The notes under the pieces are model-generated. The model worked only from the letters and a program-made list of their open reading frames with translations, searched no databases and had not been told where the DNA came from. Both the position numbers and the translations under genes were made by a program. Positions 17,437 to 23,923 of a stretch of DNA of 55,003 bases are shown piece by piece; position 1 is the stretch's first letter, and each line of letters starts with the position of its first letter. The DNA is from Hyphomonadaceae bacterium (GTDB lineage Bacteria > Pseudomonadota > Alphaproteobacteria > Caulobacterales > Hyphomonadaceae): assembly GCA_022760335.1 (NCBI GenBank), contig JALEGE010000190.1:1-55003 (forward strand), read 5' to 3'.

Positions 17437-18162
17437 TTAACCCGCGATATATTGTGCGCCATTCACAGTCATGGTCGCACCATTGATGAAGGCGGCTTCC
17501 TCGCTGGCGAGATAGGAGACCATGGAGGCGATTTCCTCAGCCTTGCCGAGCCGGCCAACCGGGATCGTGGCGATGATGCCGTCCAGCACTTCCGGTTTCA
17601 CGGCCTGCAGCATTTCCGTGTCGATATAGCCTGGCGCGACGACATTGGTGGTGATGCCTTTCTTTGCGCCCTCATAGGCCAGCGCCTTGGTGAAGCCGAT
17701 CAGGCCGGCCTTGGCGGCGGAATAATTGGCCTGGGTGAACTGGCCCTTCTGGCCATTGATCGAAGAGATATTGATCACACGTCCAAAGCCGCGCTCGCGC
17801 ATGCCGTTCCAGACCTGATGGGTCACGTTGAAGGCGCTGTCGAGATCGACATTGATCACCTCGCTCCACTGATGCTTGCTCATCTTGTGGAAAGGTGCGT
17901 CGCGCGTAATGCCGGCATTGTTGACGACCACATCAACCGGGCCAAGCTCGGCTTCGATCTTGGCGATGCCTTCACCGACCGCTTCATAGTCACCGACATT
18001 GAACTTGTAGCATGAGATGCCAAGCTCTTCGGCGCATTGTTGGGCGGCAGCATCATTGCCGCCATAATTGGCCGCGACCGTGAAACCATCAGATTTCAGT
18101 CGCTCGGAAATGGCACGGCCAATACCCCGCGTTCCACCCGTGACCAGTGCGATTCTCGACAT
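17437..18162 (-). CDS. phaB: Acetoacetyl-CoA reductase PhaB
   Basis: PhaB reduces acetoacetyl-CoA to (R)-3-hydroxybutyryl-CoA with NADPH, the second step of polyhydroxybutyrate synthesis. 241 residues of the short-chain dehydrogenase family: cofactor motif TGGTRGIG (8-15), NNAG (81-84), catalytic S134, Y147 and K151. The stretch SSINGQKGQFTQANYSAAKAG (quoted in part) is diagnostic of PhaB. The start at 18162 is chosen because GGGAGGA sits 6 bases upstream; the reading frame continues 46 codons further without support. phaA (thiolase) and phaC (synthase) are not in the window. The divergent neighbour is the regulator phaR. Confidence 0.94.
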   Translation of the reverse strand: MSRIALVTGGTRGIGRAISERLKSDGFTVAANYGGNDAAAQQCAEELGISCYKFNVGDYEAVGEGIAKIEAELGPVDVVVNNAGITRDAPFHKMSKHQWSEVINVDLDSAFNVTHQVWNGMRERGFGRVINISSINGQKGQFTQANYSAAKAGLIGFTKALAYEGAKKGITTNVVAPGYIDTEMLQAVKPEVLDGIIATIPVGRLGKAEEIASMVSYLASEEAAFINGATMTVNGAQYIAG

Positions 18163-18310
18163 ATTGTATCCTCCCGTTGTCGAATTTGCTGCATATGCGA
18201 AAGCCGTACTTAATGAGACTTTGCTACCGTAACTATAGAGACGTTGGTCGAAAGGCCCGTTTTGTGCAAGACTTAGGCAAGATAGAAATTTTCCGCACAA
18301 ACAGCATTCA

Positions 18311-18326
18311 TTGCTGCGCAGCGCAA
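18311..18326. promoter_or_regulatory. Candidate PhaR operator in front of phaR
   Basis: The 16-bp segment TTGCTGCGCAGCGCAA is a near-perfect inverted repeat: TTGC and GCAA on the outside, CTGCGCAG inside. It lies 16 bp upstream of the phaR ATG. PhaR proteins of Paracoccus and Rhodobacter are known to bind TGC-rich inverted repeats and to repress their own gene; that this is such a site is inference. A second TGC-bearing near-palindrome (TTTGCTGCATATGCGAAA) lies close to the phaB start, around 18185-18203. Confidence 0.45.
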
Positions 18327-18342
18327 CCTATGAGGAAGCACC

Positions 18343-18948
18343 ATGGCACGTCATAAGGGCGACGGTCCGATCATCATCAAGAAGTATGCAAACCGGCGCC
18401 TCTATGACACGTCGACATCGTCTTATGTGACGCTTGATCATCTGTCGGATCTGGTGCGCGCGGGCACGGATTTCGAAGTGCGCGATGCAAAGTCGGGCGA
18501 GGATCTTACGCGCTCGGTGCTGACCCAGATCATTTATGAAAACGAAACCAAGGGCGAAGGTGCGCTGCCACTGAACTTCCTGCGTCAGCTGATCGGTTTT
18601 TACGGCGGGGGCGCACAGTCCATGCTGCCGGCCTGGCTGGACATGTCGATGAACCAGTTCGCTGAAGCGCAGGAACGCTGGCGCTCGGCCATGGGCGGGG
18701 CAACGCCGATGGCGTTGTTCGAAAAACAGGCCAAGCGCAATATGGCCATGTTCGAGAATGCCATGCGGATGTTTAACCCGGCCATGGCGCCCGTCGACAC
18801 CAAGCTGGATGATGAAGATGAAGATGAGCCTGTGGACACCGCCACGGAAACTCCGGCCGAGCGCACTTTGAAACTCATGCAGGCCCAGATGGTTGAGATG
18901 CAGCGCCAACTGGAAGTTCTCTCCGGCAAGGACAGCAAGAGCAAGTAA
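18343..18948 (+). CDS. phaR: Polyhydroxyalkanoate synthesis repressor PhaR
   Basis: 201 residues. The N-terminal PHB/PHA accumulation DNA-binding domain begins IIIKKYANRRLYDTSTSSYV, the family signature. A second conserved segment, SVLTQIIYENETKGEGALPL, and the FLRQLIGFYGGGAQSMLP region follow. The C-terminus is acidic then coiled-coil-like (LKLMQAQMVEMQRQLEVLS). PhaR binds PHB granules; when granules are scarce it represses phasin and its own gene (family knowledge). GAGGAAG precedes the ATG. It is divergent from phaB, so the 180 bp between them can hold control sites for both. A dispersed palindromic repeat starts 9 bp after the stop. Confidence 0.94.
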   Translation: MARHKGDGPIIIKKYANRRLYDTSTSSYVTLDHLSDLVRAGTDFEVRDAKSGEDLTRSVLTQIIYENETKGEGALPLNFLRQLIGFYGGGAQSMLPAWLDMSMNQFAEAQERWRSAMGGATPMALFEKQAKRNMAMFENAMRMFNPAMAPVDTKLDDEDEDEPVDTATETPAERTLKLMQAQMVEMQRQLEVLSGKDSKSK

Positions 18949-18956
18949 GCTGGCTT

Positions 18957-19060
18957 TAGAGTGCCGGGCGAAAAAGTGGACTCCGGTTTTTTCGCAAAAC
19001 CGGCGCGACCACAAAAAACCTAGAGCATCGAGCGTTTCACATATAACGCCCGATGCTCTA
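18957..19060. repeat. Dispersed intergenic palindromic element, copy 1
   Basis: About 104 bp, nearly identical to 54909-55003. It contains two structures. The left one pairs GTGG with CCAC on the outside and CCGGTTTT with AAAACCGG inside; an alternative fold pairs GCGAAAAA with TTTTTCGC. The right one pairs TAGAGCATCG (19021-19030) with CGATGCTCTA (19051-19060), enclosing GCGTT and AACGC. The last three bases are the stop codon of the convergent 2OG-oxygenase gene. It resembles REP/RIME-like intergenic mosaic elements of alphaproteobacteria and could act as a two-way terminator between phaR and that gene. Confidence 0.85.
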
Positions 19061-19789
19061 GCCGAATTCTTCCGGTGCCCCGGCTCGGTACCATCCAGTA
19101 ACTGAAACGCGCGCGCCGCGGGCCTTTTCATTGACCGGGTCTACCCGGTGCGCCGTGGGCACAGCGAAAATTGATAGTGTATTGAAGCTGGGCACGAAGC
19201 GCTGTGTCACCTCGCCTGCCTCATCAAGGAAACTGAGTGTGCCCCCCCAGCTGGCTTTCCAAGGGTCAGCGAGACTGAGCGTATAAGCAAACAGCCGATT
19301 TTTGCCCGGCACATCGTCGTCATGTTCGTTTAACATGGCGCCAGTTCGAAAACGTGTGATTTGAGCATCGCAAAAGTCAGCGGGCAGGCCAGTAATCCTG
19401 TACAGGAGAGAAAGCATTTCCTGACTGTTCAGGGCCTCATAGACGTTGCGAATTTGCCCCGGCAGCGCGTCCGGCCCCCGTCCATGATAGATGTCGTGGA
19501 CGGGGTAGTTCTCGAAGAAATACTGAAACTGGTGCTGTGCCCGCTCTGCTGCTGCAAGGCGCAATTGGCGATACTGGCGCCCGGTCATGCTGGCGAGTTG
19601 GTTGGGCTGAATGTCGAAATGCTTGTCGCCCTCATTTAGGACAAGCCGCCAGTCGAGCGAGTCAACGGCTGCTCTGAGAGACCTAGCCGCCTTGGGATGC
19701 AGGATCTGCGTCACTTGAACCCGGCCTTCAGCATGAAACCGGGCATGCAGGGTGTCGAGTGAGTCGAGAATGGCCGAAGCGTTGATCAT
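19058..19789 (-). CDS. 2-oxoglutarate/Fe(II)-dependent oxygenase, prolyl-4-hydroxylase-like
   Basis: 243 residues. The iron-binding facial triad is visible as H156 and D158 (NEHDDDV) and H214 (PTAHRVDPV). R227 (GARVSVTGWYR) is placed to hold 2-oxoglutarate. The fold and the segment TLSFLDEAGEVTQRFVPSFNTLSIF resemble the Tpa1/OGFOD1-type prolyl hydroxylases, which in eukaryotes modify ribosomal protein uS12. The substrate here is not known. The TAG stop is donated by the end of the dispersed repeat (CTA at 19058-19060). The ATG at 19789 has no strong Shine-Dalgarno. Confidence 0.85.
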   Translation of the reverse strand: MINASAILDSLDTLHARFHAEGRVQVTQILHPKAARSLRAAVDSLDWRLVLNEGDKHFDIQPNQLASMTGRQYRQLRLAAAERAQHQFQYFFENYPVHDIYHGRGPDALPGQIRNVYEALNSQEMLSLLYRITGLPADFCDAQITRFRTGAMLNEHDDDVPGKNRLFAYTLSLADPWKASWGGTLSFLDEAGEVTQRFVPSFNTLSIFAVPTAHRVDPVNEKARGARVSVTGWYRAGAPEEFG

Positions 19790-19842
19790 GCGTATCAGGC
19801 CATAGCAGGTGGCCCGTAAACCAGGCCACCCGAAAGCAGGGC

Positions 19843-20418
19843 TTAGCCAGCGAAACCTTCGCCAACCGCAAAGTCGCGGCGGGCCGAGACGATTGTCACA
19901 ACCACGCCGGCCAGAACGTCCAGCAGCGTCATGACTGTGAGTACGAAAAAGGTCGAGGTCGCGAAATTCTGCATCAGCAGGAACTGCATCAGGCAGACAA
20001 TAAACAGGACCATCGAAACGGCGTGATTGATGATTGTCGCCGTCCCGGTGGAGGTGGATTTCAGGATCTCGATGAACAAGAGCGCCAGGGCGATCAGGAC
20101 AAGCAGGTCACCATTGGTGAGTTGCCACTCCACACCGGATATCATGTTCAGCTTCATGGCACTGGCATTCAACTGGCCAGCGAGAGGAGCGACATTCGCG
20201 GTAATGCCATCCACGGCGGCGGGATCTGCACCACCGGCAAAGAAGGCCATGAAATTGTAGATGGCCACAGGGATGACCAAGAGCGGGAAAACCGAATACA
20301 GAGCGCGCAAGACACCCCTCCTTTGTTGACCAGAACCGCCTTCTGAGGCCTGGGATCGTTTACGCTGTTCTTCCAGGCGTGCTGCTGCTGCGGCAGAGAA
20401 GAAATGCTTGAAAGACAC
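19843..20418 (-). CDS. Membrane protein of unknown function, four predicted helices
   Basis: 191 residues. A basic, Gln/Arg-rich N-terminus (1-36) is followed by four hydrophobic segments at about 40-62, 105-124, 130-149 and 155-176. The loop between helices 1 and 2 (about 63-104) should face the periplasm. I do not recognise a named family. The gene sits alone between the 2OG-oxygenase gene (53 bp downstream) and the glycosyltransferase gene (109 bp upstream) on the same strand. No function is inferred. Confidence 0.75.
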   Translation of the reverse strand: MSFKHFFSAAAAARLEEQRKRSQASEGGSGQQRRGVLRALYSVFPLLVIPVAIYNFMAFFAGGADPAAVDGITANVAPLAGQLNASAMKLNMISGVEWQLTNGDLLVLIALALLFIEILKSTSTGTATIINHAVSMVLFIVCLMQFLLMQNFATSTFFVLTVMTLLDVLAGVVVTIVSARRDFAVGEGFAG

Positions 20419-20527
20419 GCGCGATGATCCCCGTCTGATGGTTACCTTATTTGAGTTTCCTCACTAAGCAAAGCGGCGCGAATGCAGGAATCAGGTCATC
20501 GAAACCGTAATTTTTTTGTAAGCCGTC

Positions 20528-21259
20528 TCAATATTCGTCTACGCCGGCTGGATTTCGGCGCCGGCGGATCAGCCAGGTGACACCGCGCAGGTCGGAAAAC
20601 GCAGCCCACAGGCGTCCGAAATTGGTGTATTTTGACTGTCCTGCGCCGCGTTCTCGGTGGTTCACATCATGAAACTCCACCTTGTAGCCCTCGGCATTCA
20701 TGATGGCGGGCATATAGCGGTGCATATGGTCGAAATAGGGGAGCGAGAGGAATGCCTCGCGGTCCATCACCTTGATGCCACAGCCACTATCGTCGCAATC
20801 ATCCTTCAATAGCCGTTTGCGGATGGAGTTGGCAAAGCGCGACCCAAAGCGTTTCCAGGCGGTGTCCTTGCGGCTGGCGCGGCGACCCATCACCATTTTC
20901 AACTCAACTGGCGCATCTGCCCGGGTTAGCTGGCGATAAAGATCGGGCAGGTCGGCGGGGTCGTTCTGGCCATCACCGTCCAGAGTGCCGACCACGCGTC
21001 CCTTCGCGCCGCGAATGCCCGTGCGTATAGCGCGTGACTGGCCGGCATTGTTGCGGTGGCTGAGCACGCGGAGCATGGGGAATGCCTGCTTCAGGCCAAC
21101 CAGAACCGCGCGTGTGTCATCGGTGGAGGTGTCATCCACGAAAACCATTTCGAAGGACCGGCCTTCCAGGGCGGTCGCAATCTCGCGGACAAGCTGTTCC
21201 ACATTCCCTGCCTCATTATGGACGGGCACGACGATTGAGAGTTCTAGCGGGGCAGGCAT
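20528..21259 (-). CDS. Family 2 glycosyltransferase, DPM1/ArnC-like
   Basis: 243 residues with a GT-A domain: ELSIVVPVHNEAGNVEQL at the N-terminus, the nucleotide-binding acidic residues in VDDTSTDDT, and GTLDGDGQNDPADLPDL. The GSRFANSIRKRLL and GCGIKVMDREAFLSL segments are typical of polyprenyl-phosphate sugar transferases. It probably moves a sugar from a nucleotide donor to a polyprenyl phosphate at the inner membrane. No membrane helices follow the catalytic domain, unlike ArnC. ATG at 21259 is preferred; the frame also has a TTG at 21283. Donor and acceptor are not predictable from context. Confidence 0.85.
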   Translation of the reverse strand: MPAPLELSIVVPVHNEAGNVEQLVREIATALEGRSFEMVFVDDTSTDDTRAVLVGLKQAFPMLRVLSHRNNAGQSRAIRTGIRGAKGRVVGTLDGDGQNDPADLPDLYRQLTRADAPVELKMVMGRRASRKDTAWKRFGSRFANSIRKRLLKDDCDDSGCGIKVMDREAFLSLPYFDHMHRYMPAIMNAEGYKVEFHDVNHRERGAGQSKYTNFGRLWAAFSDLRGVTWLIRRRRNPAGVDEY

Positions 21260-21283
21260 GGGCAGGCTTTCAGAAATCGACAA

Positions 21284-21607
21284 GTCAGTTTGTCCGCGCC
21301 CTTAACGCACCTCGCGTTTGATGGCGAGGGGGCGCGGCATTGCAACTGCGGTCTGGAGAGTGGCCCTGGTCTGTTCTGGCATGCGTGCAGCCTGGGCCTC
21401 AACTTCCACCCGCCAGGCCGATGGCGCGCTTCGAGGGTGGTGACCTTTTATCCCGCCACAAGGCCGGCAATCCCCGCGCTCAGAATGCCCGACCTTGGCC
21501 AAGCCCCAGATTTGGCATGGCCGAGGGGGCCCGACTGGTGTCTCCCCACGGAACAAGCCGCAGCAATAAATGCAAAGAAGATTATTTTGGCGGGCGCATT
21601 AAGCGGA
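21284..21607 (-). other. Gene-poor 324-bp stretch with a possible frameshifted small lipoprotein gene
   Basis: No intact gene is supported. On the minus strand an ATG at 21599 is stopped after five codons by a TAA in CCAAAATAATC. If the A-run had one more A, the frame would read MRPPKIIFFAFIAAACS, a plausible lipoprotein signal peptide with lipobox, and would continue to a TAA at 21448-21450. A different minus frame then stays open to a TAA at 21302-21304. This may be a decayed gene, a sequencing error in a homopolymer, or chance. Confidence 0.3.
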
Positions 21608-21967
21608 TCAAACGGCGATCAGTTTGCGCAATTCCTTGTCGAGTTGATCATAGTCGACGGGTTTCGACAGTACACGGTAATCTATCATGTCTTCTGGCAG
21701 GGCACCGGAATCGTTTCCTGAAAGAAAAAGTGTGGGCACGCCGCGTGTCTGGAGCTCTCGGGCCACGGGAAAGGACTTTTGGTTTCCGAGATTCATATCC
21801 AGAACTGCTGCGCTCAAACCTGTTGTTCTGGCCACCTCAAGCGCGGTTTCCAGGTCAGCAGCTGGGCCGATAGGGGCATAGCCACGGTCGAGCAATTCCT
21901 GTTCGACATCGAGGGCAATAAGATAATCGTCTTCCACGATCAGTATGCGGGGGCGCTCAAGCGTCAT
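21608..21967 (-). CDS. Single-domain response regulator receiver
   Basis: 119 residues consisting of one receiver domain and no output domain. Key residues are present: acidic pocket E12/D13/D14, phosphoacceptor D57 (VLDMNLG), S83 (FLSGND) and K102 (SKPVDY). The ATG overlaps the stop of the upstream kinase in ATGA, so kinase and receiver are made together. Such receivers beside HWE kinases act as phosphate sinks or relay intermediates (family knowledge). The output protein is not in the window. Confidence 0.92.
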   Translation of the reverse strand: MTLERPRILIVEDDYLIALDVEQELLDRGYAPIGPAADLETALEVARTTGLSAAVLDMNLGNQKSFPVARELQTRGVPTLFLSGNDSGALPEDMIDYRVLSKPVDYDQLDKELRKLIAV

Positions 21968-23733
21968 TGTGCGGCGCTTAGGGGAAGCCTGAACCGGGCA
22001 TCAAGTCCTGATTGAGCGTAGCTGATAGAAGTGGTCCCGCCGAGCCCGTGTGACAAACTTTGCTCTATCAGGAGGCTGCCAAACCCGCGCTTTTTGGGGG
22101 GCATGACAGGCGGCCCGCCTGACTCCTTCCAGATGATTTCGATGCACTTGATGCCATCGTCTCCCAAGCTATCGCCCCAGGAGATATGCACCTTGCCCTT
22201 TGGTGTTGAGAGAGCGCCATATTTGGCGGCGTTGGTGGCCATTTCATGTAGCACCAGGCCAAAAGCGTGAGCGGCCTCTCCGCCCAGAACCAGCGGCTTG
22301 CCGCAGATTTCCAGGCTTGTGCCATCATCGCGCGTCAGCGCCCGGATCTGGGTTTCGATCAGGCTGCGCAGATTGACCTTGGTATGGTTGGTGGCGACCA
22401 ATAACTCATGGCATCGCGCAATGGCCTGCAAACGCCCCCGATAGGCGGTCTGGAAACTCTCGAAATCTGACGAGGTGCGCATGGTGTGCCCGGCCATGGC
22501 CTGGACCGTCGCGAGGGTGTTCTTGACTCGGTGACTGAGCTCCTGGAGCAGCATCTCGCGGTGTTTCTCCGCTCTCTTGCGCTCCGTGATGTCGACGCCG
22601 GAAGGGATGAGATCGATGATCTCGCCACTGTCATCATAGTTTGGGGCAAGCTGGAAATCGATATGCATGGGGACATTGTTCGCCACCCGGATTTCAGCGT
22701 CGAAGCGAACCGTTTCGCCCTCTGCTGCGCGCCGAACAGCTTCGCGAATGAGGTTTTTGCTCTCCTCGCTATAGTTCCACCAAAAACAGTCCCAGAAAGG
22801 TTTGCCGATGACATCCTCTCGGGTCAGGTCCGCCGCTGCCAGCGCAGGTTCATTGGCAACCAACAAAGTGCCGTCCAGGGACAAGACCCCGATGAAAGCG
22901 ACCACATTGTTGAGCACGCGGCGCAGGCGCTCTTCGCTGTGGCGCAAAGCCGTGATGTCGGCAAAGGAGACCGCGAGTCCGTTGCCCGCGCGGGCGGCTG
23001 TCGTATGAAAATGTGCCTTTATGCCATCATGGTCGTATCGAAATTCATTCTGCCAGGTTTGACCGGTTTCAATCACCTGGACATATGCATCGAACAGACC
23101 TTCTTCCCGGTTTCCAGGCATTTCCTCCAAAAGGAGCTTGCCGTTCAGGTCGTCTGCGCTTCGCCCGACGATCCGTTCTGCCGCGGCGTTGATATAGGTC
23201 CAGCGCAGATCGCAAATCGTGCCAGATTTATCGCGAACAGCTTCGAAGGTCATGAACCCGTCCGGGCTGGTTTCCTGTACGGCGCGAAACCGCGCTTCAC
23301 TTTCCTCCAGCGCCATGTGCATACGCTTGAATTCGGAGATATCTTCCAAAACAGAAACGAAGTGGACAAATTCCCCGTTATTGGTGCGAACAGCCGCGAC
23401 TGTAAGATTGGCCCAGACGGTGTGTCCGGCCTTGTGAAAATAGCGCTTTTGCATCTTGTAGCGCTCAAGATCGCCGCTCAGCACCTTCCCGGCGAGATCG
23501 ACATCGGTGTTCACGTCATCAGGATGGGTAAGATCCTGGAATGTGAACTCCATCAACTCTCTCTCGGTATAGCCGAGCATCTCACAGACATGCGTGTTGA
23601 CGCGAAGCCAGCGACCATCCGCGCCGACATGAGCAATGCCGATAGGTGCAGCATGGAAGGTCTGCTCCCATGCGCGTAAGCCGCCGGTCATGTCGGTCGG
23701 GACAGGCTTGGCCGCTTGAGCGAGATCGGTCAT
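21964..23733 (-). CDS. HWE-family sensor histidine kinase with three PAS domains
   Basis: About 589 residues, cytosolic, without membrane helices. Three PAS/PAC units occur in tandem: about 25-140 (FHAAPIGIAHVGADGRW... VLEDISEFKR), about 145-265 (EARFRAVQETSPDGF... SFADITALRHSEERL) and about 268-385 (NNVVAFIGVLSLDG... GVDITERKRAEK). The kinase core has the HWE box LLQELSHRVKNTLATVQ with the phosphorylated histidine, LHEMATNAAKYGAL as the N-box, and the trailing W-x-E (IIWKESGG). No GxNCRFLQ motif occurs, so none of the PAS domains is a LOV photosensor. The start at 23733 is chosen on PAS layout; an ATG at 23787 would add 18 residues. The signal sensed is unknown. Confidence 0.9.
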   Translation of the reverse strand: MTDLAQAAKPVPTDMTGGLRAWEQTFHAAPIGIAHVGADGRWLRVNTHVCEMLGYTERELMEFTFQDLTHPDDVNTDVDLAGKVLSGDLERYKMQKRYFHKAGHTVWANLTVAAVRTNNGEFVHFVSVLEDISEFKRMHMALEESEARFRAVQETSPDGFMTFEAVRDKSGTICDLRWTYINAAAERIVGRSADDLNGKLLLEEMPGNREEGLFDAYVQVIETGQTWQNEFRYDHDGIKAHFHTTAARAGNGLAVSFADITALRHSEERLRRVLNNVVAFIGVLSLDGTLLVANEPALAAADLTREDVIGKPFWDCFWWNYSEESKNLIREAVRRAAEGETVRFDAEIRVANNVPMHIDFQLAPNYDDSGEIIDLIPSGVDITERKRAEKHREMLLQELSHRVKNTLATVQAMAGHTMRTSSDFESFQTAYRGRLQAIARCHELLVATNHTKVNLRSLIETQIRALTRDDGTSLEICGKPLVLGGEAAHAFGLVLHEMATNAAKYGALSTPKGKVHISWGDSLGDDGIKCIEIIWKESGGPPVMPPKKRGFGSLLIEQSLSHGLGGTTSISYAQSGLDARFRLPLSAAQ

Positions 23734-23858
23734 GATTTGAGTCCGCACTGAACAGGTCCCAAGAAGCTGCCCTTCACGCATGAACAATTGGTTTCACATA
23801 TAGGCCTTTGGGGACGCTTTTTGCAGCACTTACAGTTTTCATATTGGCGCAGAAAGCA

Positions 23859-23890
23859 AAGCGCCCCCACCCAAATGGATGGGCGCGCTT
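23859..23890 (-). terminator. Terminator after the M13 peptidase gene
   Basis: A 14-bp imperfect stem (arms 23859-23872 and 23877-23890) with a 4-base loop lies 34 bp past the M13 stop. Read on the minus strand it is followed by TTTGCTTT. The structure is nearly symmetrical, so it could also stop transcription from the other side. Confidence 0.75.
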
Positions 23891-23923
23891 GATGGTTTGT
23901 GCTGTTGTTCAGCAGCATGAGTA

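Noticed and set aside
21964-23733. LOV light-sensing domain in the HWE kinase
   Set aside because: None of the three PAS domains contains the flavin-binding GxNCRFLQ motif.
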